Below, piece by piece: positions 8,603 through 16,878 of a stretch of DNA of 64,000 bases. The notes under the pieces are model-generated. The model was not told the origin of the DNA. It saw only the letters and a list, made by a program, of their open reading frames with translations, and did not search any database. The stretch covers positions 1 to 64,000 of the forward strand of contig CALKAM010000031.1 in the NCBI GenBank assembly GCA_937983105.1, read 5' to 3'. Origin of the DNA: Planifilum sp021793745 (lineage in GTDB: Bacteria; Bacillota; Bacilli; Thermoactinomycetales; DSM-44946). How positions within the stretch are numbered: the stretch's first letter is position 1; each line of letters begins with the position of its first letter. Position numbers and translations under genes: made by a program.

Positions 8603-8613
8603 TGAAATTTACA
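8597..8613 (+). promoter_or_regulatory. Possible PhoP half-box (two TT[A/T]ACA repeats)
   Basis: TTAACA and TTTACA are spaced 11 bases apart start to start, the spacing of Bacillus PhoP direct repeats. They lie upstream of the phosphate-transport pair and share six bases with the GlnR operator. Only two repeats are seen; strong PhoP sites usually have four. Speculative. Confidence 0.35.
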
Positions 8614-8751
8614 TCCGAAATGTTGGAAAATATCCTCCCTCGATTTCTGTTGCAGATCACCTTAATTTATGTTAAGTCAATATGGGGGGAAAATAAGAAT
8701 CCCCGAATGTTTATCGGATTACACACTGATTATCGGAAGGGGAGCTCTCCT

Positions 8752-9369
8752 TTGCTACACTTGAAAAAGAAAGGTACAGAATTGCTGGATCTGCTGATCC
8801 AAAGTGCCGAAAACACCTATCAGGCCTCCTTGATCTTCCAGAAAGCCATGAATGAGGACCAACCGACCGCGTACATCCAGGAGCTCGACGATCTCGAAAA
8901 GAAGGGGGATCAGATCACCCGCCAAATCTACAGGGACTTGGATCAGATTTTCGTAACTCCGCTCGACCGGGAAGACATCATCACCCTGGCCTCGAAAATC
9001 GATGATGTCATCGACGGGATCGAAGCCACCATCTCCCGATTCGATTATTTGGACATCCCCTATACGGATCAAACGATGAGACAATTTGCTGAGGTGCTGG
9101 TCTCGTCCTGCGAACACATCCTCTCTGCCATGAAACTTCTCTCTCAAAAGAAATACCTGAAAATCCGAGAACATACCATTCAAATCAATCATCTGGAAAA
9201 CGAGGGCAACCGCCTGATGCGGGAAGGAATCCGTGCGATTTTCACCAATCCCCGCGATCCCTACCACGATTTTAAGTTGAAGGAGATCTATGAACGGTTG
9301 GAGCGGACGACCGATTGCTGCGAAGACGTCGCCGATATTTTGGATAGCGTGTTACTGCGTTATTCCTGA
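8752..9369 (+). CDS. DUF47 family protein, PiT phosphate-transport accessory
   Basis: Cytosolic, mostly helical PhoU-like protein of 205 residues (TIGR00153/DUF47). The start is a TTG at 8752 behind AAGGGGAG, giving MLHLKKKGTELLDLLIQSAE. Family features are DLEKKGDQITRQIYRDLDQIF, TPLDREDIITLASKIDDVID and ERTTDCCEDVADIL. It is followed 48 bases later by pit, the usual pair (ykaA-pit in Bacillus), and probably tunes that transporter. The longer open frame upstream of 8752 crosses the glnR regulatory region and has no ribosome site. The exact molecular role of DUF47 proteins is not settled. Confidence 0.9.
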   Translation: MLHLKKKGTELLDLLIQSAENTYQASLIFQKAMNEDQPTAYIQELDDLEKKGDQITRQIYRDLDQIFVTPLDREDIITLASKIDDVIDGIEATISRFDYLDIPYTDQTMRQFAEVLVSSCEHILSAMKLLSQKKYLKIREHTIQINHLENEGNRLMREGIRAIFTNPRDPYHDFKLKEIYERLERTTDCCEDVADILDSVLLRYS

Positions 9370-9417
9370 GATGAAACAATGCTGGCACAAACTTTGAATG
9401 TAGGGGGTTAGCGCAGC

Positions 9418-10443
9418 GTGCCTGTTCGGCACGCGCGACAATGGATGGATACCATCGTAATCATTGCTGTCGTCGTATTTTTGGCCTTGACCTTTGACTT
9501 CATTAACGGATTCCACGATACCGCCAATGCCATAGCCACCTCCGTTTCAACGAGGGCACTCAGTCCGCGCAACGCAATTCTGCTTGCCGCCAGCCTCAAC
9601 TTTATCGGCGCCCTGACCTTTACAGGCGTAGCCAAATCGATCGGCGGCAATGTCGCTGACCCCTCGAAGTTGGATCATGGGCTTTATATTGTGACGGCAG
9701 CTCTCATCGCTGCGATCGCCTGGAACCTCATCACCTGGTGGTACGGTATCCCCTCCTCTTCATCTCATGCGCTGATCGGATCCTTGGCGGGGGCCGTTGT
9801 GAGTGCAGCGGGGCTGAATGGCATTAACGCTTCCGGCTTTTCGGGCATCCTGATGGGACTGGTCTTTTCTCCGATTATCGCCTTCGTCGTCGGCTTTATC
9901 GTTATGAAAATCGTCTATCTGATTTTTGCCAATTACAGTCCCCGCAAAATCAACAACGGGTTTCGATCCCTGCAGGTGTTGACAGCGGCATTCCAGAGCT
10001 TCTCCCACGGCACCAACGATGCCCAAAAAGCGATGGGCGTGATCACCTTTGCGCTGGTTGCCGGAGGCTTTCAATCCGATCTGGAAGTACCGCTGTGGGT
10101 CAAAGTTTCCGCAGCCGCAGCGATGGGACTCGGCACCTCCTTCGGCGGTTGGAAGATCATCAAAACGATGAGCTCCAAGATTTTTAAAATCGAGCCCGCC
10201 AACGGGGTTTCCGCCGACCTCACCTCCGCTTCCGTCATCCTCAGTGCCACTGTAACCGGTTTTCCCGTCAGTACGACGCACGTGGTCACTTCGGGAATTT
10301 TGGGTGTCGGAGCGTCCAAACGGTTTCGAGAGGTGAAGTGGGAAGTAGCCGGGAAAATCATCTTGACTTGGTTTTTTACGATTCCCATGTCAGCCCTCCT
10401 CGCCTGGATCACCTTCAAAGCCATCGCGATATTTTTCCTGTAA
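9418..10443 (+). CDS. pit: Inorganic phosphate transporter, PiT family
   Basis: Membrane symporter for phosphate (as metal-phosphate), 341 residues. The duplicated PiT signature is visible: GFHDTANAIATSVSTRAL in the first half and SFSHGTNDAQKAMGVITFAL in the second, with about ten hydrophobic helices. GTG at 9418 has TAGGGGG about ten bases upstream; an in-frame ATG at 9442 (MDTIVIIAVV) would fit the first helix better but has no ribosome site, so the start is uncertain by eight codons. Forms a unit with the preceding DUF47 gene. Confidence 0.93.
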   Translation: MPVRHARQWMDTIVIIAVVVFLALTFDFINGFHDTANAIATSVSTRALSPRNAILLAASLNFIGALTFTGVAKSIGGNVADPSKLDHGLYIVTAALIAAIAWNLITWWYGIPSSSSHALIGSLAGAVVSAAGLNGINASGFSGILMGLVFSPIIAFVVGFIVMKIVYLIFANYSPRKINNGFRSLQVLTAAFQSFSHGTNDAQKAMGVITFALVAGGFQSDLEVPLWVKVSAAAAMGLGTSFGGWKIIKTMSSKIFKIEPANGVSADLTSASVILSATVTGFPVSTTHVVTSGILGVGASKRFREVKWEVAGKIILTWFFTIPMSALLAWITFKAIAIFFL

Positions 10444-10550
10444 CCTAACAACCCCCCGCCGAGTCGCCGGGGGTTGAAACGGTTGGCAGACGCAACACTT
10501 GAAGGGAGAAAGCGACCTTCACTCAGCGGGCGAAATCGCATCTCAATCAG

Positions 10551-10576
10551 AAAACCCTGCCTTCCGGCAGGGTTTT
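10551..10576. terminator. Bidirectional terminator between pit and the DUF456 gene
   Basis: A perfect 11-bp stem (AAAACCCTGCC with GGCAGGGTTTT) and 4-base loop. A-runs at one arm give U-runs on both strands. It lies between the convergent pit (+) and DUF456 (-) genes. A second GC-rich hairpin at about 10450-10475 directly follows pit but lacks a U-run. Confidence 0.85.
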
Positions 10577-10582
10577 CGGCGT

Positions 10583-11059
10583 TTACACCAGAATCCCGAA
10601 CCAAATCAGCATGCCGGTCATCAATATCCCCTTGAAGAAAAGACCCCCGAGGAAACCGACCAGGGTGCCCCACCCCACCCGAAGGGCCTCCTCCCAGGAC
10701 TTTCGCTGGATCAGCTCCACGACAACGACGGCCACCAGCGGACCGACCAGGATTCCCAGCGGTCCGAGAAGAAAGGGAAAGACGATCGCTCCGATTACGG
10801 CGGCCCATACGGAGATCCGGGAACCCCCGTAGGTCCTTGCCGCCACACCGCTAGCCACATAATCGACGAGAATCGTCAGCAAAGTGACAATGACCGCAGC
10901 GATCCAGAAGGGCCCGTTCAGGGAATGGGAGTCGATCAGGAAGTGGTACAATAGAAATCCGACGAACAGCAGAGGGGCATCCGGCAACACCGGAATCAAA
11001 AGTCCCAGATACCCCGCGATAAACAGGATGATGACCAGTATCCACCATATTGCATCCAT
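10583..11059 (-). CDS. DUF456 family membrane protein
   Basis: 158-residue protein with about four to five hydrophobic segments, no obvious catalytic residues, and the DUF456 pattern (GYLGLLIPVLPDAPLLFVG, GPLGILVGPLVAVVVVEL, GTLVGFLGGLFFKGILM). Function unknown; B. subtilis YqgC belongs to the family. The start ATG has AAAGGAG nine bases upstream, and only three bases separate it from the stop of the preceding gene, so it is the last gene of the hflX/C-S lyase unit. Confidence 0.88.
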   Translation of the reverse strand: MDAIWWILVIILFIAGYLGLLIPVLPDAPLLFVGFLLYHFLIDSHSLNGPFWIAAVIVTLLTILVDYVASGVAARTYGGSRISVWAAVIGAIVFPFLLGPLGILVGPLVAVVVVELIQRKSWEEALRVGWGTLVGFLGGLFFKGILMTGMLIWFGILV

Positions 11060-11062
11060 GCC

Positions 11063-12352
11063 TCACGTCTCCTTTGCTGAGTTAGGGGCCGGCATTTTCC
11101 CGGTAGACAACAAGCGATCCAGGGCGTGCAAAACGCCGATTTTCACATGGGAATAGGTGAGACCTCCCTGCATGTAAGCGATATACGGCGGCCTCAGCGG
11201 ACCATCCGCCGACAGCTCGATACTGGCTCCCTGAACAAACGTCCCGGCGGCCATGATCACCGGATCCTCGTAACCCGGCATGGGCGCCGGCTCTGGCGTC
11301 AAACGGGCATCGACCGGCGAAGCCGCCTGGATCCCCCTGCAAAAGGCGATAAGCAGTTCGGGGTCGCCGAAACGGACCTGTTGGATGATGTCGGTGCGGG
11401 GTTCATCCCAGGCGGGCGATGTGGAAAAGCCCGCCTCCGCCAACAACGCCGCGGCGAAGACCGCCCCCTTCAACGCCTGGCCGACGATGTGGGGCGCCAA
11501 AAAAAGCCCCTGAAAATAGTCCCGGAGATGACCATAGGTGGCCCCTCCGTCCATGCCGATCCCGGGGGCCACCAGCCGTGAAGCGGCCCGCTCCACCCAT
11601 TTCCTTTTTCCCGCAATATAACCCCCGGTTTTCGCCAGACCGCCGCCGGGGTTTTTGATGAGGGAGCCCGCCATCAAATCCGCTCCCACCGCCGTCGGCT
11701 CCATATCCTCTACAAATTCGCCGTAGCAATTGTCGACAAAAATGACCGCCTCGGGGACGTGATCCCTTAGCCAACGGATCATCTCTTCCAGGGAGGCCAT
11801 GGAAAAGGAGGGCCGATCCGCATATCCCCGGGAGCGCTGGATGCCGATACAACGGGTATTGGGGCCGATCGCCGACCGGACCCCTTCAAAGTCCACCTCC
11901 CCTTCCGGTGTCAGGGGGACTTCCCGGTACGTGACTCCGTAATCGCAAAGCGAACCGGAACCGTCCGCCGACGATCCGATCACCTGGTGCAACGTGTCGT
12001 AAGGGGAACCGGTGATGTACAGGAGCTCGTCCCCGGGGCGCAAAACCCCGTACAAACAGGCGGCAATGGCATGGGTACCGGAAATGATGTGCGGTCGAAC
12101 CAAAGCCGCCTCGGCGCCGAAAACCCGGGCCACCACCTGCTCCAGAACAGCTCGTCCGAGATCGTCAAACCCGTACCCGGTGGAGGGGGTGAAATGATGC
12201 TCCCCTACGCCCTCGTCCCGAAACGCCTTCAGCACCTTCCACTGATTCCGCTCCACCTGTCGATCGATTTCCTTGAGCCGGGACTCGATGCGCTCTTCGA
12301 CGCGTTCGGCCCATGTCTTCAAGATTTGACCGTGTCTCAAATCCCCGTACAC
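11063..12352 (-). CDS. Methionine gamma-lyase family PLP enzyme (YnbB-like, 'aluminum resistance protein')
   Basis: 429-residue fold-type I pyridoxal-phosphate protein of the Met_gamma_lyase (PF06838) family. Markers are HFTPSTGYGFDDLGR near the N-terminus, the cofactor-binding stretch IFVDNCYGEFVE (Asp and Asn), and the Schiff-base lysine in MAGSLIKNPGGGLAKTGGYI. GTG start (12350-12352) with AAAGGGG seven bases upstream. In B. subtilis, ynbB likewise sits between hflX (ynbA) and glnR. The physiological substrate is unknown; the names cystathionine-lyase-like and aluminum resistance are by homology only. Confidence 0.88.
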   Translation of the reverse strand: MYGDLRHGQILKTWAERVEERIESRLKEIDRQVERNQWKVLKAFRDEGVGEHHFTPSTGYGFDDLGRAVLEQVVARVFGAEAALVRPHIISGTHAIAACLYGVLRPGDELLYITGSPYDTLHQVIGSSADGSGSLCDYGVTYREVPLTPEGEVDFEGVRSAIGPNTRCIGIQRSRGYADRPSFSMASLEEMIRWLRDHVPEAVIFVDNCYGEFVEDMEPTAVGADLMAGSLIKNPGGGLAKTGGYIAGKRKWVERAASRLVAPGIGMDGGATYGHLRDYFQGLFLAPHIVGQALKGAVFAAALLAEAGFSTSPAWDEPRTDIIQQVRFGDPELLIAFCRGIQAASPVDARLTPEPAPMPGYEDPVIMAAGTFVQGASIELSADGPLRPPYIAYMQGGLTYSHVKIGVLHALDRLLSTGKMPAPNSAKET

Positions 12353-12379
12353 TTGTAACCCCTTTCCTGCACTTCGGCT

Positions 12380-13561
12380 TTATTCGCTGCTGACTCGAAT
12401 GTGTTCCTTCACTTCCCTGGACAGTCGGCGGTAACGGCGAAGGGGCAGTCGAAAATCGATCTTGACGGTTACACCGGATACCTCCGACCGAACCACTTCC
12501 GCATATCGATACAAGGCCGCGATCCACTCCCCGCGGGTCACCGGAAACTCAGCCGATCCATACACCTGTTCCCGGTGAAGCACTCGATCGATCTCCCTCT
12601 TCAACCGTTCGAGATCGGCATCGGAGAAGGCTGAAATCCGAAGAATCCCCTCCTCCTCCGGCATTTCCTCCTGCAGCCGATCCGCCTTGTTAAACACCGT
12701 CAGCGTAGGAATGTCTGCGGCGCCCAATTCCTGGAGAACCTGCTCCACGGCCTGCACCTGGTCCATGGCCTCCGGGTGGCTCCCGTCCACCACATGGAGC
12801 AAGAGATCCGCCTCCTTCACCTGTTCCAGGGTGGAGCGAAAGGCCGCCACCAGGTGGTGCGGCAAGCGGCGGATAAATCCGACGGTGTCCGTCAGCAGCA
12901 CCTGCTCACCGGATGGGAGGCGCAAAAAGCGGGAGGTGGGATCCAACGTGGCGAACAACCGATCCTCCGAGAGCACGTCAGCCCCCGTGAGACGGTTGAG
13001 CAGCGTCGATTTCCCCGCGTTGGTGTAACCCACCAGAGCCACCTGGACGATCTCCATTTTCCGCCGCCGATCCCGGTGCAATTTACGATGCTTTCGAATC
13101 CGTTCCAGCTCCCGCTTCAGATCGCGGATACGGCGGTGGATATGACGGCGGTCCAGCTCCAGCTTGGTTTCCCCAGGACCCCGGGTCCCGATTCCTCCCC
13201 CCAGCCGGGACAGGTCACGCCCCCGCCCCACCAGGCGTGGAAGCAGATACTCCAGCTGAGCCAGTTCCACTTGACAGCGACCTTCCCGGGTTTTGGCCCG
13301 CAGGGCGAAGATGTCCAAAATCAGCTGCGTGCGGTCGATCACCTTGCGGTTCATGATCCGCTCCAGTTGAACCAATTGGGCCGGAGACAGCTCCTGATCA
13401 AAAATGATCACTTCCGCCCCGAGGGCTTCCGCCTTCCGAGCGATCTCCTCCGCCTTCCCCCGGCCGATCAAGGTGGAGGGATCCATTTTATCGCGAAACT
13501 GCATTTCCGTCGCTACCACTTCAGCCCGTGCGGTATCCGCCAACCGAGCCAACTCCGACAA
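12380..13561 (-). CDS. hflX: Ribosome-associated GTPase HflX
   Basis: GTPase that binds and splits stalled 70S/100S ribosomes. The HflX N-domain includes STLIGRGKAEEI and IDRTQLILDIFALRAKTREG; the glycine-rich linker is LSRLGGGIGTRGPGETKLE; the G domain has G1 GYTNAGKST, G3 DTVGFI and G4 NKAD. The first canonical start is the TTG at 13559-13561 (393 residues), but homology continues upstream in the same frame (ERAILVGCGPKQAAWDL) for at least 24 codons with no ATG, GTG or TTG. The AAGGAGG at 13653-13659 is well placed only for an ATC codon at 13640-13642. The true protein is therefore probably about 420 residues. Confidence 0.92.
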   Translation of the reverse strand: MSELARLADTARAEVVATEMQFRDKMDPSTLIGRGKAEEIARKAEALGAEVIIFDQELSPAQLVQLERIMNRKVIDRTQLILDIFALRAKTREGRCQVELAQLEYLLPRLVGRGRDLSRLGGGIGTRGPGETKLELDRRHIHRRIRDLKRELERIRKHRKLHRDRRRKMEIVQVALVGYTNAGKSTLLNRLTGADVLSEDRLFATLDPTSRFLRLPSGEQVLLTDTVGFIRRLPHHLVAAFRSTLEQVKEADLLLHVVDGSHPEAMDQVQAVEQVLQELGAADIPTLTVFNKADRLQEEMPEEEGILRISAFSDADLERLKREIDRVLHREQVYGSAEFPVTRGEWIAALYRYAEVVRSEVSGVTVKIDFRLPLRRYRRLSREVKEHIRVSSE

Positions 13562-13639
13562 AGAGGAACGAAGATCCCATGCGGCTTGTTTCGGACCGCA
13601 TCCGACCAGTATCGCTCGTTCACGTTCGCCGATCGGGTC

Positions 13640-13659
13640 GATCGAAGTTCATCCTCCTT
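13640..13659 (-). promoter_or_regulatory. Ribosome site and possible ATC start of hflX
   Basis: On the minus strand AAGGAGG is followed directly by an out-of-frame ATG (a 10-codon dead-end frame) and, ten bases on, by ATC, which is in frame with conserved HflX N-terminal residues. No canonical start exists in that frame before 13561. Confidence 0.4.
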
Positions 13660-13680
13660 GTGAAACCTATAGTCTTATCG

Positions 13681-14670
13681 CTATTCTCTATTCATTATAC
13701 CACGAATGAACTGCCCGTCTCCGGACGTTTCCTCAAACCGCAGATCTTCCGCGCAGATGGTCATCAAATCCTTTTTGGACGGGTAGGGGTCATTTAAGAG
13801 GCGCACCGCGTGGTGGCGAATGCTCCGCTCGATCACATTGCGAATGTACCGGGCATTGCCGAAGGGATGGATCGATTGATTCATCTCCTTGAGCAACTGC
13901 CGCTTCAGCTTCTCTCGGGCCGATCGGGAAAAACAGTATTGCCGCTGCTTCAACATCCTGTCAGCGATTTCCATCAGTTCTCCGATGGTGAAATCGGGAA
14001 AAGTGAGATGGATGGGAAACCGTGAGGGAAGGCCGGGGTTGGAGCGCAAGAAACGCTCCATCTCCAGGGAGTATCCCGCCAGGATCAAAACAAAATCCTC
14101 CCGGTGATCCTCCATCGACTTCACCAAGGTGTCGATGGCCTCCTTGCCAAAATCCTTTTCCCCTCCCCGGGCCAAGGAGTAGGCTTCGTCAATGAAGAGG
14201 ATTCCGCCCAAGGCCCGCTTCACGTGCTCCCGGGTCTTCTGGGCCGTATGCCCGATATATTCACCCACCAGATCCGCCCGTTCCACTTCCACCAAGTGCC
14301 CTTTCGTCAGAATCCCCATCTCCTTGAACAGCTGACTCATGATGCGGGCCACCGTCGTTTTGCCCGTCCCGGGATTACCGCTGAACACCATGTGCAAAAC
14401 CTGTTGTTCCGAGGAGAGGCCGGCGGCGGCGCGGCGGCGCCCCACCTCCAGCCAGGCATAAATCTCGCGCACAAACTCCTTCACTCGGCGAAGTCCGACC
14501 AACTGGTCCAAGGATTCAAAACACCGGCTTAACGCCGGGTGCTTTTCCGGATCGACCGTCGGGGGAAGAGGAGAGCGCATTGGTGAATAAGAGGTGTGAT
14601 TGCCCTGGGGGCCGTTTTCCAAAACCACGTGGATCCGGTTCAATTCCCTGGTGATAACCGTTTTTCCCAT
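13681..14670 (-). CDS. spoVK: Stage V sporulation protein K, AAA+ ATPase
   Basis: CbxX/CfxQ-type AAA+ protein needed for late spore maturation in Bacillus; 329 residues from ATG 14668-14670 (AAGAGGTGA upstream; an in-frame GTG three codons earlier is less well spaced). Walker A is FSGNPGTGKTTVARIM, the pore-loop region DLVGEYIGHTAQKT, Walker B GGILFIDEAYSLARGG, sensor 1 VLILAGYS, and the arginine-finger area NPGLPSRFPIHLTF. It lies between hfq and hflX as in B. subtilis. Its last codons contain the putative hflX promoter. Expected to be made in the mother cell. Confidence 0.93.
   Translation of the reverse strand: MGKTVITRELNRIHVVLENGPQGNHTSYSPMRSPLPPTVDPEKHPALSRCFESLDQLVGLRRVKEFVREIYAWLEVGRRRAAAGLSSEQQVLHMVFSGNPGTGKTTVARIMSQLFKEMGILTKGHLVEVERADLVGEYIGHTAQKTREHVKRALGGILFIDEAYSLARGGEKDFGKEAIDTLVKSMEDHREDFVLILAGYSLEMERFLRSNPGLPSRFPIHLTFPDFTIGELMEIADRMLKQRQYCFSRSAREKLKRQLLKEMNQSIHPFGNARYIRNVIERSIRHHAVRLLNDPYPSKKDLMTICAEDLRFEETSGDGQFIRGIMNRE
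13694..13702 (-). promoter_or_regulatory. Putative hflX promoter inside the 3' end of spoVK
   Basis: Minus strand TGG-TATAAT, a perfect -10 with extended TGN, about 40 bases before the hflX ribosome site. No good -35 is visible. It overlaps the last spoVK codons. Confidence 0.5.
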
Positions 14671-14789
14671 GTCTGTCACCTCTTGTTCCGAATCGGCTCA
14701 CCCCATATATACGCGGAAGCCCAAGGATTGGTGAGAAACATGAGAAAAACCGAGGAAAAATCACACAGAATCTGTGGTCGAACCGAACA

Positions 14790-14826
14790 AAAAGGGCCCA
14801 CCCCCGCGTTTCTGGCGGGGGTGGGA
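14790..14826 (-). terminator. Intrinsic terminator after hfq
   Basis: Eleven-base-pair stem (CCCACCCCCGC with GCGGGGGTGGG), 7-base loop, followed by CCCTTTTTGTT on the minus strand. Confidence 0.88.
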
Positions 14827-14878
14827 AGCCATCCGGCAAAGACCCGGTACCGGCGATGTTCTGCTCGCGAGGGAAAAA

Positions 14879-15127
14879 TTATCCTTCTTTCTGTGGATGT
14901 TCCTCCTGAGGCATCAGCGAGACCGGACGTGCAGGGGTGAAAGTGGAGATCGCGTGCTTGTAGACCATCTGCTGCTTGCCATCGCTGTCGATGATAATCG
15001 TATAATTATCGAAGCCCCGAACGACACCCCGCAGCTGGAAACCGTTGATCAAATAAATGGTGACGGGGACCGACTCCTTGCGGATTTGGTTCAGAAAAGT
15101 GTCCTGGATATTAATTGTCTGTTTCAA
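14879..15127 (-). CDS. hfq: RNA chaperone Hfq
   Basis: Sm-like hexameric RNA-binding protein, 82 residues. Sm1 is seen in TFLNQIRKESVPVTIYLINGFQLRGVVRGFD (cut here by family, about residues 10-40) and Sm2 in the conserved MVYKHAIST. TTG start (15125-15127) with AGGAGG eight bases upstream. It lies 38 bases after miaA, the classical miaA-hfq pair, so it can be cotranscribed with it; a terminator follows. Confidence 0.96.
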   Translation of the reverse strand: MKQTINIQDTFLNQIRKESVPVTIYLINGFQLRGVVRGFDNYTIIIDSDGKQQMVYKHAISTFTPARPVSLMPQEEHPQKEG

Positions 15128-15165
15128 TGGCCGTACCTCCTATGTACATTCACATTTAGTTTAAT

Positions 15166-16095
15166 CTATTCTTTGTAAGCGGGGAACTTTCCTGCTGCAA
15201 GTCCCCAAATTTCTTCCGCGCTTTCCGGCTTATTCACATCGAACCAATGGATTTCCGAAAGCCGCCGAAACCAGGATAACTGCCGTTTGGCGTATTTACG
15301 GGTCCCCCTCTTGATCGCCTCCACCGCTTCATCCCAACGCATCTCCCCGTCCAGATACATCAGGATCTCCTTGTACCCCAACGCCTGCATCGACGTCAAA
15401 TCGCGGTGGTACCCCCGATCCCGCAGGGCCTTCACCTCCTCCACCAAACCCTCCTCCAACATCTGATCCACCCGGCGGTTGATCCGGTCATACAGCTGCT
15501 CCCGCGGCATGGTGAGCCCGATCCACAGGGTGTCGTAGCGGGGCGACGCCCTTCGCTGCAGTTTGGAAAAGGGGATCCCGGTCCCTTCATACACCTCCAG
15601 GGCGCGGATGATGCGCCGGCGGTCGTTGGGGTGGAGGCGGGCGGCCGTATCGGGATCCACCGCTTTGAGCTTCTCCCACAGCCTTTCATTTCCCTCTTCA
15701 TCGGCGAATCGATGAAGGGCTTCCCTCAACGCGGGATTGCCCTCCACCCCCGGGAGGATATATTCGTGGGTCACCGCCTGAATATACAGGCCGGTTCCTC
15801 CCACCAGCATCGGCAAGCGATCCCGACGGTGGATATCCTCGATCGCCCTCCGGGCCAACCGCTGGTACTCCTCGACGGAAAAGGGATAGTCCGGATCCAC
15901 AATGTCGATTAAGTGGTGGGGGACCCTTTTTCGCTCCTCCTCCGTCGCTTTCGCGGTTCCGATATCCATATAGCGATATACCTGCATCGAATCGCCGGAA
16001 ACAATCTCGCCCCGAAACGCCTGGGCCAGGGAGAGACTGAGGGCGGTTTTCCCAACGGCGGTGGGACCGACAATCACCAGAAGGGGCCCCTTCAT
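15166..16095 (-). CDS. miaA: tRNA dimethylallyltransferase
   Basis: Adds dimethylallyl to A37 of tRNAs reading UNN codons; 309 residues. The P-loop GPTAVGKTALS, substrate-site SGDSMQVYRYMDIGTAKA and HLIDIVDPDYPFSVEEYQ, GGTGLYIQAV, and late ALGYKEILMYLDG with the KRGTRKYAKRQLSWFR motif are all present. The ATG overlaps the preceding methyltransferase stop (ATGA). Its product is the substrate for MiaB, encoded about 8 kb upstream in this window. Confidence 0.97.
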   Translation of the reverse strand: MKGPLLVIVGPTAVGKTALSLSLAQAFRGEIVSGDSMQVYRYMDIGTAKATEEERKRVPHHLIDIVDPDYPFSVEEYQRLARRAIEDIHRRDRLPMLVGGTGLYIQAVTHEYILPGVEGNPALREALHRFADEEGNERLWEKLKAVDPDTAARLHPNDRRRIIRALEVYEGTGIPFSKLQRRASPRYDTLWIGLTMPREQLYDRINRRVDQMLEEGLVEEVKALRDRGYHRDLTSMQALGYKEILMYLDGEMRWDEAVEAIKRGTRKYAKRQLSWFRRLSEIHWFDVNKPESAEEIWGLAAGKFPAYKE

Positions 16096-16877
16096 CCGCC
16101 CTCCCCCTCCACCTCGATCATCCCGAAGGCGTAGGTGGACGCTTCCTTGGCGATCCGGAATCCCAACCGGGAAAATTCCTCACTGCCTCGCCGCTCCTTG
16201 AGAAGCACCGCGCGCCGGGCGACCCGAACCGCCTCCTTCACCGATTCCGGATCCAGGGGAGCCGGGTTGGCCAGGGGCCTCAAGGCCTGCATCGCCGACG
16301 ATTCCCGGACCGTTTCGCCGAACATCGGATCAAACATCACAATATCGAAGGATTTGTCGGGCAAGCGGGGGAGATAATCCCGGTAATCGGCACAAACCAC
16401 CTCCACCGAGCGCATCGCCTCCGTCAGCTCCGCCCGGTCCGTCACATAGGTGCGCATTCCATGCTCCACCAGCGCCGCAATCACCGGTTGGCTTTCCAGG
16501 GCGACCACCTTTCCCTCCGGACCCGCCACAAAGGCGGCGACGATCGCATCCGCCCCCATGCCGAGGGTGCAGTCCAGAATCGCATCTCCCCGCCGCATGC
16601 CGCCCACCGCCACCATCGGATCGGTCCCCCCGGTTCTCAACCGTTTCACCCGAATGGCGGACATGTTGGGGTGGAAGAAAAAGCGGCGACCCCCTTGATC
16701 TTCCCAACGAATCTCCTCGCGGCTCACCACCACAGCCTGCTCCGATCCGGTTTCGGAAAACAGCTGTTTCAGCGTCCGGCGACCCCGCGGAATATAAGGG
16801 ACGGAAAACCGCTCGGCCAACTGCCGCGCTGTCCGTTCCCTCTCCGGATGCGGATGATAAGACGTTGTCACAAACAC
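16092..16877 (-). CDS. Class I SAM-dependent methyltransferase, RsmJ-like
   Basis: 261-residue Rossmann-fold methyltransferase resembling the DUF548/RsmJ group, which in Escherichia coli makes m2G1516 in 16S rRNA. Visible features are the SAM-binding motif DAILDCTLGMGADAIVAAF, the acidic residue in VVALESQPVIAALVEHG, and the catalytic-type FDIVMFDPMFGETVRESS. It starts with GTG two bases after the mutL stop and overlaps miaA by 4 bases, so it is embedded in the mutS-mutL-miaA-hfq run. Assignment to rRNA methylation is by similarity only. Confidence 0.8.
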   Translation of the reverse strand: MFVTTSYHPHPERERTARQLAERFSVPYIPRGRRTLKQLFSETGSEQAVVVSREEIRWEDQGGRRFFFHPNMSAIRVKRLRTGGTDPMVAVGGMRRGDAILDCTLGMGADAIVAAFVAGPEGKVVALESQPVIAALVEHGMRTYVTDRAELTEAMRSVEVVCADYRDYLPRLPDKSFDIVMFDPMFGETVRESSAMQALRPLANPAPLDPESVKEAVRVARRAVLLKERRGSEEFSRLGFRIAKEASTYAFGMIEVEGEGG

Positions 16878-16878
16878 C

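Noticed and set aside
8545..8751. N-terminal extension of the DUF47 protein
   Set aside because: It covers the glnR promoter/operator region, is AT-rich, and lacks a ribosome site; TTG 8752 matches the family start.
10450..10475. Second hairpin after pit
   Set aside because: GC-rich arms but no U-run; the hairpin at 10551-10576 is the convincing terminator.
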